In this document: positions 37,558-46,116 of the stretch, piece after piece
Numbering within the stretch: position 1 is the stretch's first letter
How the letters are laid out: every line of letters begins with the position of its first letter
Source: Mucilaginibacter rubeus
GTDB lineage: Bacteria > Bacteroidota > Bacteroidia > Sphingobacteriales > Sphingobacteriaceae
Assembly (NCBI RefSeq): GCF_014643835.1
Contig: NZ_BMKD01000003.1
Location: forward strand, 186,001-250,000
Length of the DNA: 64,000 bases
Direction: 5' to 3'
Notes under the pieces: model-generated
Told to the model about the DNA's origin: nothing
Database searches by the model: none
The model's input: only the letters and a program-made list of their open reading frames with translations
Position numbers and translations under genes: made by a program

Positions 37558-37682
37558 GGGCCAGTGCGATTCCCCTCTTGAGAGGGGCGGAGGGGTGTGT
37601 TTAACAAAGCGATAATGAACGCCGAAGAAACACACCCCTGCCAACGCTCAACCCAACGCGCCCCCTCTCAAGAGGGGAACTT
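37558..37682. repeat. Inverted-repeat element, family B, copy 3 (tandem)
   Basis: A near-identical direct repeat of the preceding copy, offset 152 bases, with about four substitutions. It ends 15 bases before the GH140 start, so transcripts into that gene must cross both hairpins. Confidence 0.93.
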
Positions 37683-37697
37683 GATAAATTTATAATT

Positions 37698-39080
37698 ATG
37701 CTTAAAAAATCTACCATATTAATTGCCATTGCTTTATTGCTTTTTTCATTCAAAAGCAACGATGTAATGCCTCGTTTAAGCATATCCGCTAACCACCGCT
37801 ATTTTATGGCTGGTGATAAGCCATTTTTTTGGCTGGGTGATACAGGATGGCTGCTGTTCTCTAAACTGAAAAGAGAAGAGGCCGAGCAATACCTTGATGT
37901 CCGTGCCAAACAGGGTTTTAACGTGATACAGGTAATGGTGGTGCATAGCATCAAAGAAACCAATGCCTATGGCGATTCTGCCCTAAGCAATAAGAATATC
38001 ACATTGCCAAAAACAACTCCCGGCAATACCTTTGGCAAGGGAAACGAATACGATTATTGGGATCATATCGACTGGATCATCACCAAAGCTGCCGAAAAAG
38101 GATTATATGTTGCCTTGGTTCCTGTTTGGGGATCGGTAGTTAAGGAAAGCCATATTGGTGCTGATAAAGCAAAAGCTTATGCCGGATTTTTGGCCAAAAG
38201 ATACCGCGATCACCCCAATGTGATCTGGATGAATGGCGGCGACATTGCCGGTTCAGATTCATTAAAAACCTGGAATGCTATTGGTAACACTTTACATGAA
38301 CTGGACGGAAAACATCTGATAACTTATCACCCTCGTGGCCGTACGCAATCATCAAAATGGTTTCATAACGAGAATTGGTTAGATTTCAATTGTTTCCAAT
38401 CGGGTCATCGTACTTACGCGCAGGATACCTCCAAAAAAGATTTAAAATACGGCGAAGATAACTGGCGTTATGTTGAAACAGATTACAATCTATCACCCAT
38501 AAAACCAACGCTTGATGCCGAGCCATCCTATGAAAAGATCCCTTACGGATTACATGATATCAAGCTACCCCGCTGGACAGCTGCCGATGTAAGGCGCTAT
38601 GGCTACTGGTCGGTTTTTGCCGGGGCCTGTGGGTATACGTATGGCGATAATGATGTGATGCAAATGCACAAACCAACAGATAAAGGCAGTGCTTACGGCT
38701 CAAAAGGATATTGGTACAATTCGGTAAATGATCCGGGAGCAAAGCAGATGGTCTATCTGAAAAAGTTAATGCTGTCCCGCCCATACCTTGATCGTGTGCC
38801 GGATCAATCGTTGATCGCCGGTAATAACGGTGTAAAGTATAACAGGCTGATAGCTACCCGCGGTAAAAACTATGTCTTTGTTTATACCTATACCGGCAGG
38901 GAGATCAATATCAATGCTGATAAACTGGAAGGCACAAAACTGAAAGCATCATGGTTTAACCCACGCAACGGGCAAACTACGACTATCGGAACCTTCGCGA
39001 AAGCTAAAATAATCAAATTTAAGTCCCCAGGAAAAGTATCAAATGGTAACGATTGGGTGCTCATTATTGACGCGATATAA
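37698..39080 (+). CDS. GH140-type endo-apiosidase (DUF4038)
   Basis: A 460-residue exported protein with an N-terminal hydrophobic signal (STILIAIALLLFSFKS). It has the DUF4038-type TIM barrel opening (MAGDKPFFWLGDTGWLLFSKLKREEAEQYL), followed by VPVWGSVV, NVIWMNGGDIAGSD and LDAEPSYEKIPYG. Asp182 and Glu275 fit the GH140 catalytic pair. A C-terminal collagen-binding-like beta domain (ASWFNPRNGQTT) ends the protein. GH140 was founded on an apiosidase of the Bacteroides rhamnogalacturonan II system, which cuts the apiose link of side chains. This strongly suggests RG-II-like substrate, though GH140-like enzymes may have other specificities. Confidence 0.85.
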   Translation: MLKKSTILIAIALLLFSFKSNDVMPRLSISANHRYFMAGDKPFFWLGDTGWLLFSKLKREEAEQYLDVRAKQGFNVIQVMVVHSIKETNAYGDSALSNKNITLPKTTPGNTFGKGNEYDYWDHIDWIITKAAEKGLYVALVPVWGSVVKESHIGADKAKAYAGFLAKRYRDHPNVIWMNGGDIAGSDSLKTWNAIGNTLHELDGKHLITYHPRGRTQSSKWFHNENWLDFNCFQSGHRTYAQDTSKKDLKYGEDNWRYVETDYNLSPIKPTLDAEPSYEKIPYGLHDIKLPRWTAADVRRYGYWSVFAGACGYTYGDNDVMQMHKPTDKGSAYGSKGYWYNSVNDPGAKQMVYLKKLMLSRPYLDRVPDQSLIAGNNGVKYNRLIATRGKNYVFVYTYTGREININADKLEGTKLKASWFNPRNGQTTTIGTFAKAKIIKFKSPGKVSNGNDWVLIIDAI

Positions 39081-39082
39081 CG

Positions 39083-40033
39083 GTGAAAAAAGGAATTAAA
39101 CATATCACTTTACTATTTGCCATTGCATTGATATTTTCATGCAAGGCAAGTAAAAGCGTGTACCTTTTTACTTCATTTCATGAGCCTGCTAATGAAGGCC
39201 TGCGCTTTTTGTACAGCTATGATGCTTACCACTGGAATGCTATTGACCACATTTTCATTAAACCGGAGGTTGGCAACGCGAAAATCATGCGTGATCCATC
39301 CATAGCCCAGGGACCTGACGGGGTTTATCACCTGGTATGGACAACCGGCTGGAAAAACGATAAAGGCATCGGCTATGCCAGTTCAAAAGATCTGATCCAC
39401 TGGTCGGCCGAAGAGCACATTGAGGTGATGGCTAATGAGCCTACCGCGGTGAATGCCTGGGCACCGGAGTTGTTTTATGACGAGGATAACAAATATTTCA
39501 TCATTGTTTGGGCTTCAACCGTACCATTCCGCTTTCCGAAGGGACAAGAGGATGAAAATAACAATCACCGACTGTATTACACCACAACTAAAGATTTTAA
39601 AACTTTCAGCCCCTCACAGCTTTTCCTTGATCCGGGTTTTAGCGTAATTGATGCTGAGATCGTAAAGCGGGCCAAAAATGATTATGCACTGGTGATAAAG
39701 GATAATACCCGGCCTAACCGTAATATCCTCGTGGCCTTTAGTAATAATCCTCTGGGGCCTTATAGCAATTATACTCCGCGATTTACCGAACCTTTTAGTG
39801 AAGGCCCCAGCATGACCAAAGCCGGTGATAACTGGCTGATTTATTATGATTCGTACCGTTTAAAAAGATATGGCGCAATGCGTACAACCGACTTTAAAAC
39901 TTTTACCGACCTGGCCGATAGCGTGAGCATACCGGTAGGGCACAAGCACGGCACCATATTTAAGGTTACCAAAAAACAGCTTGCGCAGCTTTTACAGGCA
40001 GCCGGGCAAACCAAAGCAGCTAAACATGAATAA
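39083..40033 (+). CDS. GH43-like lipoprotein arabinosidase
   Basis: A 316-residue lipoprotein. The GTG at 39083 is the start because the signal peptide and lipobox LIFSC (Cys20) follow directly, 2 bases after the GH140 stop. The five-bladed propeller has the GH43 acidic residues: Asp71 (IMRDPS), Asp190 (VIDAEI) and Glu240 (FSEGPS). Blade motifs such as YASSKDLIHW and YTTTKDFKTF are present. It would hydrolyse alpha-L-arabinofuranosides, or galactosides in some subfamilies. Its stop overlaps the next gene by 8 bases. Confidence 0.83.
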   Translation: MKKGIKHITLLFAIALIFSCKASKSVYLFTSFHEPANEGLRFLYSYDAYHWNAIDHIFIKPEVGNAKIMRDPSIAQGPDGVYHLVWTTGWKNDKGIGYASSKDLIHWSAEEHIEVMANEPTAVNAWAPELFYDEDNKYFIIVWASTVPFRFPKGQEDENNNHRLYYTTTKDFKTFSPSQLFLDPGFSVIDAEIVKRAKNDYALVIKDNTRPNRNILVAFSNNPLGPYSNYTPRFTEPFSEGPSMTKAGDNWLIYYDSYRLKRYGAMRTTDFKTFTDLADSVSIPVGHKHGTIFKVTKKQLAQLLQAAGQTKAAKHE

Positions 40034-41861
40034 GTTCATCAGCATATTGTTTTTTATATCGATGGCCGGGATAGCCAATGCACAGGATACCGTGCATTAC
40101 AGCGGCAATACGGTTGCCAATGTCGATTATCATCACGGGCAGTTAACCCCGGTAATAGGCGTGCACAGCAAACAGATCTTCAGGGCTAACCGTGAACATC
40201 CGGAACTGGCCGATGGGTTTGGTTTTACTTACAACCATGCGCCGATGCTGGCCTACTGGAATAATACTTTTTATGTTGAATACCTGAGCGATAAGGTAGG
40301 TGAAAGTGTACCGCCGGGACAAACCCTGCTCATAACCTCAAAAGATGGTGAAGCATGGTCGAAACCAACGGTAGTTTTTCCTCAGTATAAAATTCCTGAT
40401 GGAACTACCAAAGAGGGGCACCCAGGCGTGGCGAAAGACCTGTATTCGGTAATGCACCAGCGTATGGGTTTTTATACGTCGAAATCAAAACGCTTACTGG
40501 TGCTTGGTTTTTATGGGATTTGCCTGGATGGTCATGATGATCCGAATGATGGTCTGGGCATTGGTCGCGTAGTGCGTGAAGTATTGCCAAATGGTAAATT
40601 CGGACCGATCTATTTTATCCACTATAATCCAAAATGGAACGAAAAGAACACCTCATATCCTTTTTATAAAACCAGTAAGGACAAAGGTTTTGTGCAGGCC
40701 TGCGATGAACTGATGGCAAACCCGCTGATGATGATGCAATGGGTTGAGGAAACCGATAGGAAAGATCCGCTGATCCCGCTGCATAAGGATTATAAAGCGT
40801 TTAACTTTTATCACCTGCCAGACGGCCGTGTGGTTGGACTTTGGAAATACGCGCTAACCGCTATCAGCACCGATAATGGCAAAACCTGGCCAGCAAATGC
40901 CGCCCGCGCGCCGCGTTTTGTAACCGCCAACGCCAAGATCTGGGGACAGCGCACATCCGACGGTAAATATGCTACTGTTTACAATCCTTCGGAGTTTCGC
41001 TGGCCGCTGGCGTTGTCTGTAAGTAAAGACGGATTGGATTATACCAACTTGCTGCTGGTTAACGGCGAGATCACAACCATGCGTTACGGCGGTGCTTATA
41101 AATCATACGGGCCGCAATATACGCGTGGCATTGAAGAGGGAAACGGCAACCCGCCTGATGGTAAGCTTTGGGTAACCTACAGCATGAACAAGGAGGACAT
41201 CTGGGTATCATCTATCCCTGTACCGGTAACCGAAAAAGCGGACGCGCACGCCAATGAGATCTTTAACCAACTACCAGCGGGTAAAGAGCTTGAAAAGTGG
41301 AACACTTACAGTCCGCAATGGGCACCTGCGGCTATAGATAAGTCACCTGATGGCGAACGAGCCCTAACTCTAAAAGACAGCGACCCATTTGATTTTGCCA
41401 AAGCAGAACGTGTTGTACCTGTTTCCAAAAAATTAATGACCGATTTTACCATCACAGCCGGGCAAAATAATACCGGCATGCTGGATATTGAATTTCAGGA
41501 TGAAAAAGGCACTGCCGCCATTAGGCTCACGCTTGATTCGGCAGGCCAGTTCAGGACTAAGGCCGGGTATCGGAACAAAAATTTCATGAAGTATGAAGCC
41601 GGTACGCAATATCATATTGTGATAAAGCTAAATACTGATACCCGCTTTTACACCGTGAATGTTAACGGCAAGGATGTGCTTACGGGCCTGTTTTTTGCCC
41701 CGGTGCTAATCGTAAACCGGGTAGTGTTCCGTACCGGGGATATCAGGAGGTTCCCTGATGCCGATACGCCTACCGATCAGGATTTCGACCGGCCAAATGC
41801 CGGAGAAGCAGCGAAACAAGCCGTGTTCTACATCAAATCATTTAAAACAAGTAATTACTAA
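40026..41861 (+). CDS. Exported sialidase-fold propeller protein with C-terminal beta-sandwich
   Basis: A 611-residue protein with a signal peptide ending ANAQD. ATG at 40026 overlaps the preceding gene by 8 bases. Residues ~30-430 look like a BNR/sialidase-type propeller (TLLITSKDGEAWSKPTVVF; LTAISTDNGKTWPANA; ALSVSKDGLDYTNLLL). Residues ~440-610 resemble a concanavalin-like jelly roll (IELDIEFQDEKG-like strand; YHIVIKLNTDTRFYTVNVNG). Sialic acid is unlikely in a pectin locus, so it may act on another uronic or keto-sugar residue, or be a rhamnosyl-glucuronate lyase-type propeller. None of these can be decided by eye. It couples to the SASA gene through TAATG. Confidence 0.55.
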   Translation: MNKFISILFFISMAGIANAQDTVHYSGNTVANVDYHHGQLTPVIGVHSKQIFRANREHPELADGFGFTYNHAPMLAYWNNTFYVEYLSDKVGESVPPGQTLLITSKDGEAWSKPTVVFPQYKIPDGTTKEGHPGVAKDLYSVMHQRMGFYTSKSKRLLVLGFYGICLDGHDDPNDGLGIGRVVREVLPNGKFGPIYFIHYNPKWNEKNTSYPFYKTSKDKGFVQACDELMANPLMMMQWVEETDRKDPLIPLHKDYKAFNFYHLPDGRVVGLWKYALTAISTDNGKTWPANAARAPRFVTANAKIWGQRTSDGKYATVYNPSEFRWPLALSVSKDGLDYTNLLLVNGEITTMRYGGAYKSYGPQYTRGIEEGNGNPPDGKLWVTYSMNKEDIWVSSIPVPVTEKADAHANEIFNQLPAGKELEKWNTYSPQWAPAAIDKSPDGERALTLKDSDPFDFAKAERVVPVSKKLMTDFTITAGQNNTGMLDIEFQDEKGTAAIRLTLDSAGQFRTKAGYRNKNFMKYEAGTQYHIVIKLNTDTRFYTVNVNGKDVLTGLFFAPVLIVNRVVFRTGDIRRFPDADTPTDQDFDRPNAGEAAKQAVFYIKSFKTSNY

Positions 41862-43318
41862 TGATACTGCGCCTGATAAAATATTGTTGGTTGACGATCT
41901 GCCTGCTTAGTTCTGGGATTGCCGGCGCGCAGGTTGTTTTGCCCAAAGTATTAGGCAACAATATGGTATTGCAGCGTAATGCTCCGGTGCCCGTTTGGGG
42001 CACAGCTTCACCGGGCGAAAAGGTAACGGTAAAGTTCAATAAACAAACAAAAACAACTGTAGCCGATGCTGCGGGCAAATGGATGGTAAAGCTTGACGCG
42101 ATGCCGGCATCCGTCATACCAACAACGCTGACCATATCAGGAAAAAACACTATCCAACTGCAAAATATACTGGTAGGCGAGGTATGGCTTTGCTCCGGCC
42201 AGTCGAACATGCAGTACGAAATGCGCAAAAATAGCAAAGTGAAAAAGCCGGATACCAGCACTTCAAACTCGCCTGTTGATGAACTTGACCGCGCGCATAA
42301 CCCGCAGATCAGGATTTTCCTGGTTACGCAGAAAAATATGTTGAAGCCCGATTCTACCCATTCGGGATGGAGTGTGGCCGAAGATTCGGCTTTGAGGGCT
42401 TTTTCTGCGGCAGGGTATTTCTTTGCTAAAAACCTGCAGCATGATTTGAAAGTGCCGGTAGGTATTATTTCATCGGCGGTGAGCGGCAGCAGGATTGAAC
42501 CCTGGGTATCACAGGAGGGTTTTGATGCCATTCCGTATTTTAAGGCCAACAACATTAAAATTGAGGGTGATCCCGGTAAGTTCTACGCCAAAATGATTGA
42601 GCCGGTTGCCCCCTTTGCGCTGAAGGGCTTTTTATGGTACCAGGGCGAAAGTGCTTGTTTTTTAGGCGAAACCATCAGTTATACCTACAAAATGGAAGCG
42701 CTCATCAACAACTGGCGTAAGCTATGGGGCGATAAAAAGCTGCCATTTTATTACGTACAAATAGCGCCATATTACTACACCCTGGGAAAAGGCCCTGTAA
42801 CCTATACGCCCTTTACCGAACCTGAATTGCGCGAAGCCCAGGCCGTTGCTTTGCAGATCCCAAATACGGGGATGATCATCACTACCGATTTGAATGATGA
42901 CCTTAAAAATATTCACCCGCCATTTAAATGGGAGGTAGGCAGGAGGCTTGAATTACAGGCGCTTGCCAATACCTACAAACAACGGGTAGTTTTTTCGGGC
43001 CCGGTGTACAAACACATGAAAATAAATGGCGACAAGATCATCCTTGAGTTTGATCATGTGGGCGCTGGCTTGGTAAACCATGATGGTAAACCACTTACTG
43101 ATTTCACCATTGCCGGTGCCGACGGAAATTTTGTCGCGGCCACCGCCATAATAAAAAGAAACACGGTTGAGGTATCGGCACAATCGGTTGCCAAACCTGT
43201 AGCCGCGCGCTTTGCCTGGTCGGAGTCGGCTCAGCCCAATTTTTATAATAAAGATGGTTTGCCTGCTGCGCCTTTCCGCACGGATAACCCACTGAAATTT
43301 ACTTTAACTGCTAACTAA
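41861..43318 (+). CDS. SASA-family carbohydrate O-acetylesterase
   Basis: A 485-residue exported SGNH-type esterase of the sialate O-acetylesterase family (signal peptide ending AGAQ). The nucleophile is Ser115 in WLCSGQSNMQYEM, and the second conserved block is FLWYQGESACF. An N-terminal beta domain (VLPKVLGNNMVLQRNAPVPVWG) is typical. Here the likely job is removing acetyl groups from pectic sugars, such as O-acetyl fucose, aceric acid or GalA in rhamnogalacturonan. Its ATG overlaps the upstream stop, so it is coupled to the sialidase-fold gene. Confidence 0.88.
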   Translation: MILRLIKYCWLTICLLSSGIAGAQVVLPKVLGNNMVLQRNAPVPVWGTASPGEKVTVKFNKQTKTTVADAAGKWMVKLDAMPASVIPTTLTISGKNTIQLQNILVGEVWLCSGQSNMQYEMRKNSKVKKPDTSTSNSPVDELDRAHNPQIRIFLVTQKNMLKPDSTHSGWSVAEDSALRAFSAAGYFFAKNLQHDLKVPVGIISSAVSGSRIEPWVSQEGFDAIPYFKANNIKIEGDPGKFYAKMIEPVAPFALKGFLWYQGESACFLGETISYTYKMEALINNWRKLWGDKKLPFYYVQIAPYYYTLGKGPVTYTPFTEPELREAQAVALQIPNTGMIITTDLNDDLKNIHPPFKWEVGRRLELQALANTYKQRVVFSGPVYKHMKINGDKIILEFDHVGAGLVNHDGKPLTDFTIAGADGNFVAATAIIKRNTVEVSAQSVAKPVAARFAWSESAQPNFYNKDGLPAAPFRTDNPLKFTLTAN

Positions 43319-43326
43319 ATATACTA

Positions 43327-46113
43327 ATGAAATCTGCCTGCTTTAAAATATGGATTGCTTTACTGTTTGTTATCAACTGGTCGGTAAGCCATGCCCAGGA
43401 AACACAAAAGTTATTCTTATCGGGTACAGGCAGCGACCATACCGTAAACTGGCAGTTTTATTGTACAGCGGGCAACAATTCAGGCAAGTGGACCACCATC
43501 CCGGTGCCATCAAACTGGGAATTTCAGGGTTTTGGAAAATGCAACTACGGTCTTGCTAAGGATAGTTTAAGAGGTAAGGAGCAAGGACTTTATAAGTATG
43601 AGTTTAATGTGCCCGCATCATGGCAGGGCAAGGCTGTCAATATTGTTTTTGATGGCTCGATGACCGACACAGAGGTAAAGCTAAACGGTAAATCGGCCGG
43701 GGCAATTCATCAGGGATCATTTTACCGTTTCAAATATGATGTAAGCGCTTTGCTTAACTACGGTAAATCCAATTTATTAGAGGTAACAGTATCCAAACAC
43801 TCCGCCAATGCATCGGTAAACGCGGCCGAACGTAAAGGTGATTTCTGGATCTTCGGTGGAATTTTCAGGCCGGTGTTTTTAGAAGCTACCCCTAAATCGC
43901 ACATCAGCTATTATGCCGTTGACGCTAAAGCTAATGGTAATTTAAAAGCGCAACTAAAACTGGTATCTGTAAAAAGCGGCACAGTAACAGGGCAGGTGTA
44001 TACCTTGGCGGGGCAAAAATTTGGTGCTCCTTTCTCTATAAAAGTTAATGCGGGTGACACTGTTGCCAATATCAGCACACATATTGCTTCGCCGAAATTA
44101 TGGTCGCCAGAGTTTCCTAACCTGTATAATGTGGTGTTTACGCTGAATGAAAGTGGTAAGCCCGTTCATGCTGTAAAACAACGGATTGGCTTCCGTACGG
44201 TTGAGTTGAGGGAGCATGATGGCATTTATGTAAACAACGCAAAAATCAAATTTAAAGGCGTAAATCGTCACTCGTTTTGGCCAACCACAGGCAGGGCGTT
44301 AAATAAAAAAGTAAGTATCGGGGATGTTCAGTTGATGAAGGATATGAACATGAATGCGGTACGGATGTCGCATTATCCGCCCGATGATCATTTCCTGGAC
44401 GTATGCGATTCATTGGGCCTTTTTGTATTGGACGAGCTTACCGGATGGCACCATGCCTATGATGATGTGGTTGGTTCAAAATTGGCTAAGGAAATGATCG
44501 AAAAAGATATCAATCATCCGTCCATCGTGCTGTGGGACAATGGTAATGAGGGTGGGTTTAATTTTAACCTCGATCATTGGTTTGATGAACTCGATATTCA
44601 AAAACGCCCGCTAATCCATCCATGGGGGATTTTCAGAGGAACAAATACCCAGCATTATATCAATTATGACTACGGTACCAATACAGGTATCAACGGTCAT
44701 GATATATTTTTTCCGACCGAGTTTTTACACGGCTTGTACGATGGCGGCGCGGGTGCCGGATTGGATGATTTCTGGAAACAAATGTGGCATACACCAATTT
44801 CGGCAGGTGGTTTTATCTGGGATTTTGCCGATGAAGCTGTGGTGCGTACCGATAAAAACGGAGAATTGGACAGCGATGGCGATCATGGTCCCGATGGTAT
44901 TGTTGGCCCTTACCATGAAAAAGAAGGCAGTTATTATACCATTAAGGAAATCTGGAGCCCGGTTTATCTCGAACCCCGCGAAATAACTCCGGCATTCAAT
45001 GGAACATTACGTTTAGAGAATAGATATTCCTATACAAGTCTTAAACAATGCACATTCAGCTATAAACTGGCAACACTTAATGGAGCCAGTTCAGTAAATA
45101 AAACAGGTACTATTGCTTCACCAGATGTTGCGCCGGGGCAGTATGGAAACCTGCAGCTACAATTACCTAAAGATTGGCAGAATTTCGATGTGCTTTATGT
45201 ATCTGCCCTTGACGTAAACAAGCATGAACTGTTTACCTGGAGCTTCCCGGTGAGCAATCATGATAAGATCACTAAGCGCATCATTACCAAAACCGGCGGA
45301 AGCAAGGCTGTAATTGCTGAAACAGATTCGCTGTACAAGGTGAAAACCAGTAACGGGATCGAGCTGGCGTTTAACCGCAATTCGCGCATATTGGTTAGTG
45401 TGAAAAACGCCAAGGGCGATATCCCTTTTAACAATGGTCCTGTGTTAGTTGAAGGGCAGGATCAAACAGGTTTTGAAAAGCTCAGCTATCATTACGAAGG
45501 CGATAACCTCGTGGTTGAAGCCGTATTCCCGCCCAAAAAATCCGAGCCTTTGTTGAGGTGGACGATCTACCCATCGGGCTGGGTACAGCTTGATGTTAAA
45601 TATTGGCCCACAGGCGAGGATGCCACATTAATGGGCGTTAATTTCTCTTTCCCCGAAAAAGAGATCAAAGGTGTTACCTACATGGGCGATGGCCCTTACA
45701 GGGTATGGAAAAACCGTATGAAAGGTACATCGCTTGGTATTTGGGATAAAACTTATAACAATACCATAACAGGGCAGGGCAAAGTTGTTTATCCCGAATT
45801 TAAAGGCTATTACTCCAACCTGTACTGGATGAAATTGCAAACCACCGGGCAGCCGGTAACCATTGTTTGCAACAGCCGCGATGTCTTTATGCGCCTGTTT
45901 ACACCTGCAAATCCGGCAAAGGTTTACAACACAGCTCCGGCCTTCCCATCGGGCGATATCTCGTTTATGCATGGCATAACGCCGATAGGCACCAAATCGC
46001 AAAAGCCTGAAAAACTGGGTCCGGGCGGGCAAAAAAACCAATATTTTAATTACGACAGGAATATAGAAGACGCACTTTCGCTGAACCTGTATTTCGACTT
46101 TTCGGGCAAATAA
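43327..46113 (+). CDS. GH2 glycosidase (beta-galactosidase/glucuronidase type)
   Basis: A 928-residue exported enzyme (signal ending VSHAQE). The GH2 sugar-binding domain has WTTIPVPSNWEFQGFG and DTEVKLNGKSAG. The Ig-like domain follows, then a TIM barrel with probable acid/base Glu408 in LWDNGNEGG and nucleophile Glu465 in FFPTEFLHG. The DNGNEGG and PTEFLHG motifs differ from the WSIGNE and TEN types of the other GH2 enzymes here, suggesting another linkage. The C-terminal region is a large beta domain similar to LacZ domain 5. It sits 8 bases after the SASA gene and 3 bases before a GH78 gene. Confidence 0.86.
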   Translation: MKSACFKIWIALLFVINWSVSHAQETQKLFLSGTGSDHTVNWQFYCTAGNNSGKWTTIPVPSNWEFQGFGKCNYGLAKDSLRGKEQGLYKYEFNVPASWQGKAVNIVFDGSMTDTEVKLNGKSAGAIHQGSFYRFKYDVSALLNYGKSNLLEVTVSKHSANASVNAAERKGDFWIFGGIFRPVFLEATPKSHISYYAVDAKANGNLKAQLKLVSVKSGTVTGQVYTLAGQKFGAPFSIKVNAGDTVANISTHIASPKLWSPEFPNLYNVVFTLNESGKPVHAVKQRIGFRTVELREHDGIYVNNAKIKFKGVNRHSFWPTTGRALNKKVSIGDVQLMKDMNMNAVRMSHYPPDDHFLDVCDSLGLFVLDELTGWHHAYDDVVGSKLAKEMIEKDINHPSIVLWDNGNEGGFNFNLDHWFDELDIQKRPLIHPWGIFRGTNTQHYINYDYGTNTGINGHDIFFPTEFLHGLYDGGAGAGLDDFWKQMWHTPISAGGFIWDFADEAVVRTDKNGELDSDGDHGPDGIVGPYHEKEGSYYTIKEIWSPVYLEPREITPAFNGTLRLENRYSYTSLKQCTFSYKLATLNGASSVNKTGTIASPDVAPGQYGNLQLQLPKDWQNFDVLYVSALDVNKHELFTWSFPVSNHDKITKRIITKTGGSKAVIAETDSLYKVKTSNGIELAFNRNSRILVSVKNAKGDIPFNNGPVLVEGQDQTGFEKLSYHYEGDNLVVEAVFPPKKSEPLLRWTIYPSGWVQLDVKYWPTGEDATLMGVNFSFPEKEIKGVTYMGDGPYRVWKNRMKGTSLGIWDKTYNNTITGQGKVVYPEFKGYYSNLYWMKLQTTGQPVTIVCNSRDVFMRLFTPANPAKVYNTAPAFPSGDISFMHGITPIGTKSQKPEKLGPGGQKNQYFNYDRNIEDALSLNLYFDFSGK

Positions 46114-46116
46114 TTG

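Noticed and set aside
37406-37682. CRISPR-like repeat pair
   Set aside because: Only two copies of a ~125-bp inverted repeat with no short uniform repeats and spacers.
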